DNA of 64,000 nucleotides. Origin: Phenylobacterium sp. (GTDB lineage: Bacteria > Pseudomonadota > Alphaproteobacteria > Caulobacterales > Caulobacteraceae). The first letter of the stretch is position 1. Every line of letters starts with the position of its first letter. The position numbers and the translations under genes were made by a program. The stretch is taken from NCBI RefSeq assembly GCF_030651185.1, contig NZ_JAUSCJ010000041.1, positions 219,075 through 283,074 of the forward strand, in the 5' to 3' direction. The notes beneath the pieces are model-generated. The model saw only the letters and a program-made list of their open reading frames with translations, was not told the origin of the DNA and did not search any database. Shown in pieces: positions 1 through 8,225 of the stretch.

Positions 1-914
1 CGGAGGACGCCTACCAGCTCGGCGGCGGCTACCGGCTGACCGGCGGCCTGCGGTTCGATAGCTGGCGCGCCTTTGACGGCGGGATCGGCAAGCTGGTGGG
101 TGGCGGCCGGGTCGACAGCGGCTACGCCACTCGGGAGGACACCTCCGTCAGCCCCAAGCTCAGCCTGCAGGGGCCGCTGCCCGCCGAATGGGAAATGCAG
201 GTCAGCCTCGGCTCGGCCGTCCGCTTCCCCACCGTCGGCGAACTGTTCCAGGGCCGGATCGACGACATCACGCGCCAGATCGATCCCCAGAGCTTCGACC
301 CCAACCTGAAGCCCGAGACCTCCAAGGACGCCAGCCTGATCCTGCGCCGTAGCTTCGGCCCGGTGCGGATGACCACCAGCCTGTTCTACCAGAACATCGA
401 CGACGCGATCTTCAGCTTCAGCGGCCTCAACCCGTTCGGGACCGTGGTCTCCTCCTACAAGAACGTCGATGAGGTCCGGCAGTACGGACTGGAACTGATC
501 CTGGAGGCGACCGACGTCCTCCTGCCCGGACTCGACATCGACGCCAACGCCTCCTGGATGAGCGCCGAGACCGTGAAGAACAGCGCCAACCGCGCCGCCG
601 AGGGGGTGATGTTCCCGCGCATTCCCGAGTGGCGATCCAACGGCAACATCCGCTACGCCATCAACCCGGCCTGGAAGGCCTCGCTGGGCTGGCGCTACGC
701 CACCCGGCCGAATTCCGACCTGTTCGGCCTCTCCCGTGGCGACGCCTACGGCTTCCAGAGCGAGTACTTCACGGTCGACGCCCGAGTGTCCTGGAAAGTG
801 GCCGAGAAGGCGCAACTGAGCGTCGGGATCGACAACCTGTTCAACGACCAGGCCTATGTCGCTCACCCCTTGCCGCAGCGGACCTTCGTGGTCGACTTGA
901 AGACCGGCTGGTGA
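1..914 (+). CDS. TonB-dependent outer-membrane receptor, C-terminal part (partial)
   Basis: The frame is open from the left edge (first full codon at base 3) and gives 303 residues with no start, so this is the end of a larger protein. It has alternating beta-strand character, a motif of the DNLFND type near the end, and a terminal aromatic residue (Trp), all typical of the 22-strand barrel of TonB-dependent siderophore, haem or metal receptors. The barrel sits in the outer membrane and imports a ligand using TonB energy. The stop lies 10 bp before a PepSY membrane protein, a common partner of such receptors. The plug domain is outside the window, so the ligand cannot be inferred. Confidence 0.9.
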   Translation, partial: EDAYQLGGGYRLTGGLRFDSWRAFDGGIGKLVGGGRVDSGYATREDTSVSPKLSLQGPLPAEWEMQVSLGSAVRFPTVGELFQGRIDDITRQIDPQSFDPNLKPETSKDASLILRRSFGPVRMTTSLFYQNIDDAIFSFSGLNPFGTVVSSYKNVDEVRQYGLELILEATDVLLPGLDIDANASWMSAETVKNSANRAAEGVMFPRIPEWRSNGNIRYAINPAWKASLGWRYATRPNSDLFGLSRGDAYGFQSEYFTVDARVSWKVAEKAQLSVGIDNLFNDQAYVAHPLPQRTFVVDLKTGW

Positions 915-924
915 GGGCGCGAGG

Positions 925-2340
925 ATGAACACCTCATACGCCAAGGCGCAGGCCCGCCGCTCGATCCTCGGCCACCGGGCCATCTGGCGCTGGCACTTCT
1001 ATGCCGGGCTGTTCTGTGTGCCCTTCGTGGTGGTCCTGGCGATCACCGGGTCGATCTACCTGTTCAAGCCCCAGCTGGAGGCCTGGCTGGACCGGCCCTA
1101 TGATCACCTGACCCTCACCGGCCGGCCGGTCAGCGCGGAGGCGCAGGCCGCCGCCGCCCTGGCCGCCGTGCCCCGCTCCCGGCTCAAGGCCTACGAGGTC
1201 CGCCGCGAGGCCGACGACGCGGCGCGGGTGACGCTCGGCACAGCGGCCGGAAACGTGTTGGTCTACGTCCACCCGGAGACCAACGCCGTGCTCAAGGTGC
1301 TGCCGGAGGCCCGGCGGCTGATGGAGATCGACAAGACCATCCATGGCGAGCTGCTGCTGGGGGACAAGGGCTCCATCCTCGTGGAGCTGGCGGCCTCCTG
1401 GGCCATCGTGATGATCGTCACCGGCCTCTATCTGTGGTGGCCCAGACAGGCCCAGGGCCTGGCCGGGGTGCTCTATCCGCGCCTCGCCCGAGGCCGGACC
1501 CTGTTCTGGCGCGACCTGCACGCGGTGACAGGGGTCTGGATTTCCGGTCTGGCCCTGTTCCTGCTGCTCACCGGCCTGCCCTGGACCACGGTCTGGAACG
1601 GCGGGTTCAAGGAAGTCCGCAGGATGACGGGTACCTTGGAGGCCAGGCCGGATTGGAGCCAGGGCCGGGCCGCGGAGAAAGCCGCCGACCACGCCGAGCA
1701 TGATGGCATGGCCCGGATGGAGAGCATGGAACACGCGGCCCACGGGGCGGCCCCTCTGGACCGGATGGCGGCCACCGTCCGCGCCCTGGACCTGCCGCCG
1801 CCGGTGCTCATCGCCCCGCCGTCCACGGCCAAGGGCTGGCGCGGTTCGCCGGCCTGGACCGCGCGTTCGGACACCCCCAACCGGCCGCAGCGGGTGACCC
1901 TGACCCTCGACCCCGCCACGGGCGCGGTGGTGGGGCGCGAGGGCTTCGCCGCCAAGCACCCCATCGACCAGGTGATCGGCTATGGGATCGCCGCCCATGA
2001 GGGCCAACTGTTCGGACTGGCCAACCAGCTGCTGGGGGTGGCCGCCGCCCTGGGCCTGATCCTGCTCAGCGTCAGCGGTTTCGTGATCTGGTGGCGACGC
2101 CGTCCCGACGGCGCCCTCGGGGCGCCCCCGCCCCTGCCCGAGGGTCGGCTGACCGCCGGCCTGGGCCTGATCATCCTGGCCCTGGGCCTGTTCCTGCCGG
2201 TCCTGGGCGCCTCGCTGATCGTAGTGGCCCTCATCGAGGCCCTGGTCCTCAAGCGGCTCCCCGGCGTCCGGTCCTGGCTGGGCCTGCGCGACACCGCACG
2301 CGAGGGCGGAAAATCTACGGCTTCATCGTCCGCGCTGTGA
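925..2340 (+). CDS. PepSY-associated inner-membrane protein
   Basis: The 471-residue protein begins with a basic stretch and a hydrophobic segment (about 20-48) with the PepSY_TM pattern GHRAIWRWHFYAG, has a PepSY region (about 60-145), further membrane segments (about 150-172, 200-220, 355-395) and two more near 415-450. Relatives such as PiuB act with TonB receptors in metal or siderophore handling, probably by reduction in the inner membrane. It follows the receptor gene by 10 bp and is likely in the same operon. Residues about 256-274, in the loop after the third segment, are rich in His and Met (HAEHD, MARMESMEH, HG), which suggests metal binding; this is inference. Its 3' end overlaps the convergent GH3 gene by 26 bp. 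Confidence 0.88.
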   Translation: MNTSYAKAQARRSILGHRAIWRWHFYAGLFCVPFVVVLAITGSIYLFKPQLEAWLDRPYDHLTLTGRPVSAEAQAAAALAAVPRSRLKAYEVRREADDAARVTLGTAAGNVLVYVHPETNAVLKVLPEARRLMEIDKTIHGELLLGDKGSILVELAASWAIVMIVTGLYLWWPRQAQGLAGVLYPRLARGRTLFWRDLHAVTGVWISGLALFLLLTGLPWTTVWNGGFKEVRRMTGTLEARPDWSQGRAAEKAADHAEHDGMARMESMEHAAHGAAPLDRMAATVRALDLPPPVLIAPPSTAKGWRGSPAWTARSDTPNRPQRVTLTLDPATGAVVGREGFAAKHPIDQVIGYGIAAHEGQLFGLANQLLGVAAALGLILLSVSGFVIWWRRRPDGALGAPPPLPEGRLTAGLGLIILALGLFLPVLGASLIVVALIEALVLKRLPGVRSWLGLRDTAREGGKSTASSSAL

Positions 2341-4483
2341 GTTCGGCCAAGCCGTGCAGGATAGTGGCTTCCGCAGAGGTCGCGAGGCTCACCGCGACCG
2401 CGCCCGCCGCGATCTTCCAGCCCGGCAGGGTGGCGTCATAATTGGCCAACAATCTCGCGTCGGCGGTCACCGTGACGCGGCGGGTTTCGCCGGGCGCCAG
2501 GGCCACCTTGGCCCAGCCGATCAGGCGCTGGGAGGGCTTGCCGTCCGAGCCGGTCACCGTCGCATAGACCTGGGGGGTGTCGGTCCCGGCCACGGCGCCG
2601 GCGTTCTTGACGTCGAAGCTGGCGGTGATCGTCTCGCCGCCCGAAACCTCCAGCTTCGCGTACTCGAAGTGCGTGTAGCAGAGCCCGAAACCGAAGGGAA
2701 ACAGGGTGGCCGCCCCGGTCTTGGCGAACCAGCGGTAGCCGACGTCGGCGCCCTCCGGATGCTCCACCGAGAAGCGGCCCTTGTGCTGCTGCACATCGGG
2801 GCGGGTGGTGGGCAGGGTGGCGCCCTCCACCGGCGGGCCGAAGATCTGGCCGGGGATTTCCGGGCGCACTAGGTCCTCCACACCGCGCGGGAAGCTCATC
2901 GGCAGGCGGCCCGACGGGTTGACCGCGCCGAACAGGATGTTGGCGATGGCCTCGCCGCCGCGGGTGCCGGGATACCAGGCCTCCAGCACGGCGTTGACTT
3001 CGTCGAGCCAGGGCATCAGCACCGGGGTCCCGGTCTCCAGCACCACGACGGTCTTGGCGTTGGCCGCAGCGACGGCGGCGATCAGCGCGTCCTGGCCGCC
3101 CGGCAGCGACAGGCTGGGCAGGTCCTCGGCCTCGGTGGCCCACTGGTCGGCGAAGACGATGGCGACGTCGGCGTCCTTGGCCGCCGCGGCGGCCTCGGCC
3201 AGGTCCTCGCCGGAGACGAAGGTCACGGCGGTGTTGCGGGTCATCTCGCGGATCGCCGCCACCGGCGACGAGGGGTGATAGGTGACCTTGGCGAAGGCGC
3301 CGGCCAGGCCAGCCACCTCGATCTCGTGACCGGGGCCGCCCACCGGGATCACCTGGGACGAGCCGCCGCCGGACATCACGCCCTTGTCGGCATGGGCTCC
3401 GATCACCGCGATCTTGCGGATGGACGCCGACAGCGGCAGGACGCCGTCGTTTTTCAGCAGGACGGCCCCGGCCTCGGCGGCGGCCTGGGCGATCTTGGCG
3501 TTGGCGGTGTAGTCGGTCTCGCGCTTGGCGCTCGGGTTATCGAACACCCCCTTGTCGAACAGGCTGCGCAGGATGCGATGGACCATGTCTGTGAGCCGCT
3601 CGAAGGGCACCTCCCCCTGCTCCACGGCCTCCTTCAGGGGCGCGCCGAAATAGACCTGCTTGTCCAGTTGCTCGCCGCTCTCCTGGTCCAGGCCCGCCAT
3701 CACCGCCTTGACTGTGGAGTGGACCGCGCCCCAGTCGCTCATCACCCAGCCGGCATAGCCCCAGTCGCGCTTCAGCACCTGGTTCAGCAGGAAGTCGTTC
3801 TCGCCGGCCCACTCGCCGTTGACCTTGTTGTAGGCGCACATCACCGAGCCGGGATCGCCGCGCTCGATGGCGATCTGGAAGGCCAGAAGGTCGCTCTCCC
3901 GCAGGGCGCCCTCGTCGATACGGGCGTCCACCACGTGCCGGCAGGTCTCCTGATCATTGAGGGCGAAGTGCTTCAGGGTGCAGACGATGTCGTTGGACTG
4001 GGCGCCCTTGATGGCTTCGCCCACCAGTACGCCGGCCAGCAGCGGGTCCTCGCCCAGGTACTCGAAATTGCGCCCGCAGCGGGGTTCGCGGGTCAGGTTG
4101 GCGCCGCCGCCCAGCAGGACGTTGAAGCCCTTGTCGCGGGCCTCGGACCCCACCATCACGCCGGCCGCATAGGCCAGCTCCGGATCCCAGGTCGACGCCA
4201 GGGACAGGCCCGACGGCAGGCCGGTGGCCCCGTCGCCCTTGCGCACCTGGCGCGGGTTGGCGATGCCCAGGCTGGCGTCGGTTTCGTTCAGCGGCGGAAT
4301 GCCCAGGCGCGCGACCCCCGGGATATAGCCCGCCCCCATGGCCGCGTCGGCGGGCGGCGGATTGACCATGGCGGGCATCGGCCCATGCACCAGGGAGATC
4401 ATCTCATCCAGGGTCAGCTGCGCGATCAGCAGCTTGGCGCGGGCGTCGGGGGACAGGGTCTTGTCCATCCAGGCCTGGGTCAT
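2315..4483 (-). CDS. Glycoside hydrolase family 3 beta-glucosidase
   Basis: The 722 residues show the full GH3 plan: an N-terminal barrel domain, a second alpha/beta sandwich domain (about 340-560) and a C-terminal fibronectin III-like domain (about 600-720). The nucleophile is Asp250 in the motif VMSDWGAVHS; the KHF motif at about 171-173 and a GGGSSQV loop also fit. Such enzymes release glucose or other sugars from the non-reducing ends of beta-linked oligosaccharides. No signal peptide is visible, so it is probably cytoplasmic and acts on imported disaccharides. It is divergent from a TetR gene 68 bp away that may control it. The 3' end overlaps the PepSY gene. Confidence 0.93.
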   Translation of the reverse strand: MTQAWMDKTLSPDARAKLLIAQLTLDEMISLVHGPMPAMVNPPPADAAMGAGYIPGVARLGIPPLNETDASLGIANPRQVRKGDGATGLPSGLSLASTWDPELAYAAGVMVGSEARDKGFNVLLGGGANLTREPRCGRNFEYLGEDPLLAGVLVGEAIKGAQSNDIVCTLKHFALNDQETCRHVVDARIDEGALRESDLLAFQIAIERGDPGSVMCAYNKVNGEWAGENDFLLNQVLKRDWGYAGWVMSDWGAVHSTVKAVMAGLDQESGEQLDKQVYFGAPLKEAVEQGEVPFERLTDMVHRILRSLFDKGVFDNPSAKRETDYTANAKIAQAAAEAGAVLLKNDGVLPLSASIRKIAVIGAHADKGVMSGGGSSQVIPVGGPGHEIEVAGLAGAFAKVTYHPSSPVAAIREMTRNTAVTFVSGEDLAEAAAAAKDADVAIVFADQWATEAEDLPSLSLPGGQDALIAAVAAANAKTVVVLETGTPVLMPWLDEVNAVLEAWYPGTRGGEAIANILFGAVNPSGRLPMSFPRGVEDLVRPEIPGQIFGPPVEGATLPTTRPDVQQHKGRFSVEHPEGADVGYRWFAKTGAATLFPFGFGLCYTHFEYAKLEVSGGETITASFDVKNAGAVAGTDTPQVYATVTGSDGKPSQRLIGWAKVALAPGETRRVTVTADARLLANYDATLPGWKIAAGAVAVSLATSAEATILHGLAELTARTMKP

Positions 4484-4523
4484 TCGATGCGTCCTCCCGC
4501 GTGTTGGCCGCGACCCTATTTAT

Positions 4524-4543
4524 TTTAGTCCAGGTGGGCAATA
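4524..4543. promoter_or_regulatory. Imperfect inverted repeat, candidate operator between GH3 and TetR genes
   Basis: The short divergent interval contains an AT-richer patch with TTTAGTCCA and TGGGCAATA as half-sites pairing at about 6 of 9 positions around a GG centre. Autoregulating TetR proteins often bind such palindromes in shared promoters. The repeat is weak, so this is only a candidate. Confidence 0.3.
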
Positions 4544-4551
4544 ATCATCCG

Positions 4552-5196
4552 ATGACCGCCGCCGCCACCCGCCCAAGAGGCCGCCCGGCCCGCACCGCGC
4601 GGCCGGTGGAGGAGACCCGCGGCGCCATCCTGGATGCGGCCCTGAAGCTGTTCTCCGAGCGCGGGTTCGAGGGCGCGGCCATGCGCGACATCGCGAGCCT
4701 GGCGGGTGTCGAGCACAGCGCGCTCCGCTACCACTATTCCGACAAGGCCACGCTGTGGCGCGCGGCGCTCGCCCGGCTGATAGTCGATATGAACGCCCAC
4801 ATGGCCGCTGGCTGGGCGACCACGCGGGGCCAGCCGCCGCTCCCCCGGTTCAAGGCCACCGTGCGCGACTATGTCCGCTACTGCGCCCGCCACCCGGAGC
4901 ACGCCCGCATCATGGTGCAGGAGGCCATGGGCGAGTCCGACCGCGTCGCCTGGATCGCCGAGCAGATCGTGGGACCGCAGCACCGCGCCATGGCCCGCGT
5001 CCTGGAAACCCTGATGACCCAGGGCCACCTGCCGCGCCTGCCGATCCGCAACCTGATCTACATGCTCTCCGCCGCCGCCCAGTCCCCCTTCACCCTGGCC
5101 GGCGAGGTGCGTCACGCCTATGGCGTCGACATGTCCGAGGCGGCCGAGATCGAGCGCCACGCCGACGCCCTGATCGCGCTCTTGATCCGCGACTAG
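4552..5196 (+). CDS. TetR/AcrR-family transcriptional regulator
   Basis: The protein has 214 residues from the ATG chosen here; a GTG 51 bp upstream is in frame but would run across the presumed promoter. Residues about 20-65 form the TetR helix-turn-helix (ILDAALKLFSERGFEG, then MRDIASLAG and LRYHYSDKATL). The rest is a helical ligand and dimer domain. Its target may be the divergent GH3 gene; the acyl-CoA dehydrogenase 56 bp downstream on the same strand is the other option, since TetR proteins of the FadR/PsrA type often control such genes. The effector is unknown. Confidence 0.9.
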   Translation: MTAAATRPRGRPARTARPVEETRGAILDAALKLFSERGFEGAAMRDIASLAGVEHSALRYHYSDKATLWRAALARLIVDMNAHMAAGWATTRGQPPLPRFKATVRDYVRYCARHPEHARIMVQEAMGESDRVAWIAEQIVGPQHRAMARVLETLMTQGHLPRLPIRNLIYMLSAAAQSPFTLAGEVRHAYGVDMSEAAEIERHADALIALLIRD

Positions 5197-5252
5197 GTTG
5201 CCGGGCCGTCACCTGTGCATCCTCCCTGACAAAGAGCCATGGGAGGCGGCCA

Positions 5253-6470
5253 ATGCATGTGACCTGGAGCCCGAGCGATCTGGCCTTCCGCGACGAGGTG
5301 CGGGCCTTCCTCGACGCCGAGCTGACACCGGAAATGCGGCGCACCACCGCGCTGATGACCAGCGTCTACGCCCCCCACGATCTGGCCACTGAATGGCAGG
5401 CGATCCTGCACCGGCGCGGCTGGGCGGCGCCCGCCTGGCCCGTCGAGTATGGCGGTTGCGGCTGGAGCGCGGCCCAGCGCTACATCTTCGCCAGCGAGTT
5501 GGCGGAGGCCGGAGCCCCGCCGCTCTCGCCCATGGGCATCGGCATGTGCGGCCCGGTGCTGATCGGCCACGGCAGTCCTGAGCAGAAGGCCCACTACCTG
5601 CCCCGGATGCTGTCCGGCGAGCACCAGTGGTGCCAGGGCTATTCCGAGCCGGCCTCCGGCTCCGACCTCGCCTCCCTGCAGATGAGCGCGGTGGCCGATG
5701 GCGACGACTTCGTCTGCAACGGCCACAAGCTGTGGACGACCCACGCCAATGTCGCCAACTGGATCTTCTGCCTGGTGCGGACCTCCAGCGAGGGCATCCG
5801 ACAGCAGGGGATCACCTTCCTGCTGATCGACATGACGACGCCGGGCGTCGAGGTCCGCCCCATCCTGATGCTGTCGGGGGAACACATCCAGAACGACGTC
5901 TTCTTCACCGACGTCCGCGTGCCCAAGGCCAACGTGGTGGGAAAGGTCGGCGAGGGCTGGACGGTGGCCAAGTACCTGATGGAGTTCGAGCGCGGCGGCG
6001 GCGTCAGCGCGCCGGGCCTGAAGGCGCGCCTGGCGCGCATCCGCAAGCTGGCGGCGGCCGAGGACCACCTCGCCGACACCCGAAGCTTCGCGATGCGCCT
6101 GGCCGCCGCATCCATCGAGATCGACGCCCTGGAGGCGGTCGAGCTGCAGATCCTGGCCAACCTCACCTCGGGCGACGCGCCCGGCGCCAAGTCCTCGATG
6201 ATGAAGACCGTTGGGACCGAGCTCAGCCAGAAACTCACCGAACTGGCTCTGGAAGCGGCCGGCGCCTATGGCGCGCCCTATCAGCCCCACGCCACCGCGC
6301 CGGGCGGCCCGACGCCGCTGTTCACCCCACCGGCCGACCAGGGCCACGTCGGCCCCGACCACAGCCTGACGGTGGCGGCCAAGTACCTGAACGACCGGGC
6401 CGGTTCGATCTATGCCGGCACCAACGAGATCCAGCGCAACATCATGGCCAAGGCGGTTCTAGGACTCTAG
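5253..6470 (+). CDS. Acyl-CoA dehydrogenase
   Basis: This 405-residue flavoprotein oxidises an acyl-CoA to the 2-enoyl-CoA and passes electrons to ETF. The sequence has the three ACAD domains: helical N-terminus, central beta domain with the substrate/FAD motif CQGYSEPASGSDLASL (about 127-142), and C-terminal helical domain with YAGTNEIQ (about 387-394), where Glu392 is the likely catalytic base. The frame is open further upstream, but that part overlaps the TetR gene and looks non-coding; the ATG after the purine-rich GGGAGGCGG is the natural start. Substrate chain length cannot be told from sequence alone. Confidence 0.92.
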   Translation: MHVTWSPSDLAFRDEVRAFLDAELTPEMRRTTALMTSVYAPHDLATEWQAILHRRGWAAPAWPVEYGGCGWSAAQRYIFASELAEAGAPPLSPMGIGMCGPVLIGHGSPEQKAHYLPRMLSGEHQWCQGYSEPASGSDLASLQMSAVADGDDFVCNGHKLWTTHANVANWIFCLVRTSSEGIRQQGITFLLIDMTTPGVEVRPILMLSGEHIQNDVFFTDVRVPKANVVGKVGEGWTVAKYLMEFERGGGVSAPGLKARLARIRKLAAAEDHLADTRSFAMRLAAASIEIDALEAVELQILANLTSGDAPGAKSSMMKTVGTELSQKLTELALEAAGAYGAPYQPHATAPGGPTPLFTPPADQGHVGPDHSLTVAAKYLNDRAGSIYAGTNEIQRNIMAKAVLGL

Positions 6471-6561
6471 GTCGCGTATCTTCGTTATCAAAACCGTTGA
6501 AGAATTCACCAAATCAGCGCACCTTGCGGGCGCCGCCGGGGGCGGTGGAAAAGGAGGCGGC

Positions 6562-7503
6562 ATGAGCGAAAAGATTGAAACAGCAGACCGCCGGCGCCTG
6601 CTCTCCCGTCTGGCGGGTGATTACCATGTGAACACCGCCCGTCGCGCCACGGCCTTCATGAGCCGCGACATCGTCACGGACATGACCATCCTGGCCATCA
6701 CCCGGGCCAATGTGCGCGAGATCACCGCTTCATCCGAGCCGGTGGCCCATACCTATGACGGAGTCGCGGGGGTGCCCGCCGACGCCCTGCGCATCCCCGT
6801 CAGCGTCTACGCCGTGGCCAAGGACCTGGGCCTGCCCTACGAGAACGTACGCCGCCGGGTGAAGAAGCTGCTGGACGCCGGGGTCTGCACCACCGTCGAC
6901 GGCGGGGTGGTGATCCCCGGCGCGACGGTGGTCCGTCAGAGCAACCTGGACATGATCGCCGAAACCCAGACCGCGACGGAGAGCTTCGTCGCCGAGGTCG
7001 GCCGCTTCGGCGTCTCCGCCGCCGAGCACTATCAGCCGCCCGCACCCGGCCTGCCCCGGCAGGTCATCCGCCTGGCGATGAACTACTTCCTCGACGCCAC
7101 CTGTCACAGCGCCAAGGTCATGGACCTGGATGTCGTCGCCGTCCTGGTGCTGCGGACCATCAATATGGCCAATGTCAGCCACGTGACCCATGACCCCACG
7201 CTCGCCGTCGCCTATGCCGGCCTGGAGAGGGAGCTTCCGGACGGGGAGCGGCAGGCGGTCAGCGTCTATTCGATCGGAAGGTTCCTGCTCATGCCCTACG
7301 AGACCGCCCGCCGGGCGGTGCTGCGGTTGGAACAGCGCGGCCTGGTGCGGAAGGACCGCGGAGGCCTGACGGTCCCGGTCGATGTGATCAACCGGCCCGA
7401 GGTGGTGGCGGGCATCCTGCACCTGGTGGCGCTCACCGAGACCTTCCTGGCCGACCTGGCCCGGGCGGGGATCGCCTATAGGCCTAACCCCGCTCCCGGC
7501 TGA
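6562..7503 (+). CDS. Protein with two tandem winged-helix-like units, unknown function
   Basis: I do not recognise a named family. The 313 residues look like an internal duplication: each half has a hydrophobic helix (DIVTDMTILAITRANV at about 36-51; DLDVVAVLVLRTINMANV at about 188-205), then SVY plus a helix-turn-helix pattern (VYAVAKDLGLPYENVRRRV at about 82-100; VYSIGRFLLMPYETARRAV at about 235-253) and a wing-like GG turn. This suggests a DNA-binding protein with two winged helices per chain. It starts after a strong ribosome site (AAAAGGAGG) and stands alone; its 3' end overlaps the convergent PAP2 gene by 20 bp. Targets are unknown. Confidence 0.8.
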   Translation: MSEKIETADRRRLLSRLAGDYHVNTARRATAFMSRDIVTDMTILAITRANVREITASSEPVAHTYDGVAGVPADALRIPVSVYAVAKDLGLPYENVRRRVKKLLDAGVCTTVDGGVVIPGATVVRQSNLDMIAETQTATESFVAEVGRFGVSAAEHYQPPAPGLPRQVIRLAMNYFLDATCHSAKVMDLDVVAVLVLRTINMANVSHVTHDPTLAVAYAGLERELPDGERQAVSVYSIGRFLLMPYETARRAVLRLEQRGLVRKDRGGLTVPVDVINRPEVVAGILHLVALTETFLADLARAGIAYRPNPAPG

Positions 7504-8194
7504 CGTCGCGCGAGCGCATCCATTCCAGCACGATCCAGGCGCCGAAGGCCCAGGTCGCGCCCAGGCTCCAGCCCGCCAGCACGTCGCTGGGCCAGTGCAC
7601 CCCCAGATAGACCCGGCTGAACCCGACGCCGACGGTCACCAGCACCGCCAGGACATAGATCAGGATCTTCGAACTCGGCCGCTTCTCGACGCTGGCGATC
7701 AGGGTGGCCAGCGTCAGGAACACCGCCGCCGACAGGGCCGAATGGCCGCTCGGGAAGCTCTGGGTGTAGACGAAGCTGCCGTGCGGCACGAGGGTCGGCC
7801 GCGGCCGGTCGTAGAAGGTCTTCAGCACCTCGCTGGAGACCTGGGCGGCTAGCACCGTGCCGGTGAGAATCCAGGCCTGCCGGCGCTTGCCGTGGAAGCT
7901 GAACAGCAGAACGGCGACGATGGTGGCGATGGTCAGGAAGGTGAAGCCGCCGAGCGCGGTGATGTCGCGCATCGCCTCCTCGACCCAGCGCGGGCCGATG
8001 GGATCGCTGAGGTCGCTCGGCTGTCGCAGCATCAGCAGCAGCTGCTGATCGACGATGTCAGCGTCGCCCTCCATCACCTCGCTGGCGATGTTGAAGAAGC
8101 CCCAGATCGCTGCGGCGCAGGCCAGCCAGATCAGCAGGGCTCGGGTCTCAATCCGTCGGGCGACAGACACGGGCGGGACGACAGGCGTGGTCAT
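7484..8194 (-). CDS. PAP2-family membrane phosphatase
   Basis: The 236-residue protein has a hydrophobic N-terminal segment and several further membrane segments. All three PAP2 signature motifs are present: KTFYDRPRP, SFPSGHS, and SRVYLGVHWPSD, with the catalytic His and supporting Asp of the third motif intact. Such enzymes dephosphorylate lipid phosphates (phosphatidic acid, undecaprenyl pyrophosphate, phosphatidylglycerophosphate) on the periplasmic side of the inner membrane. The substrate cannot be named. It is convergent with the winged-helix gene and 31 bp downstream of the M3 peptidase gene on the same strand side. Confidence 0.92.
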   Translation of the reverse strand: MTTPVVPPVSVARRIETRALLIWLACAAAIWGFFNIASEVMEGDADIVDQQLLLMLRQPSDLSDPIGPRWVEEAMRDITALGGFTFLTIATIVAVLLFSFHGKRRQAWILTGTVLAAQVSSEVLKTFYDRPRPTLVPHGSFVYTQSFPSGHSALSAAVFLTLATLIASVEKRPSSKILIYVLAVLVTVGVGFSRVYLGVHWPSDVLAGWSLGATWAFGAWIVLEWMRSRDVSRERG

Positions 8195-8225
8195 GTGCGC
8201 ATGAACGCACAGCTTCGTCGTTGGA

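Noticed and set aside
4755..5252. N-terminal extension of the acyl-CoA dehydrogenase frame
   Set aside because: It overlaps the TetR gene in another frame, is Arg/Pro-rich, and no ACAD has such an extension.
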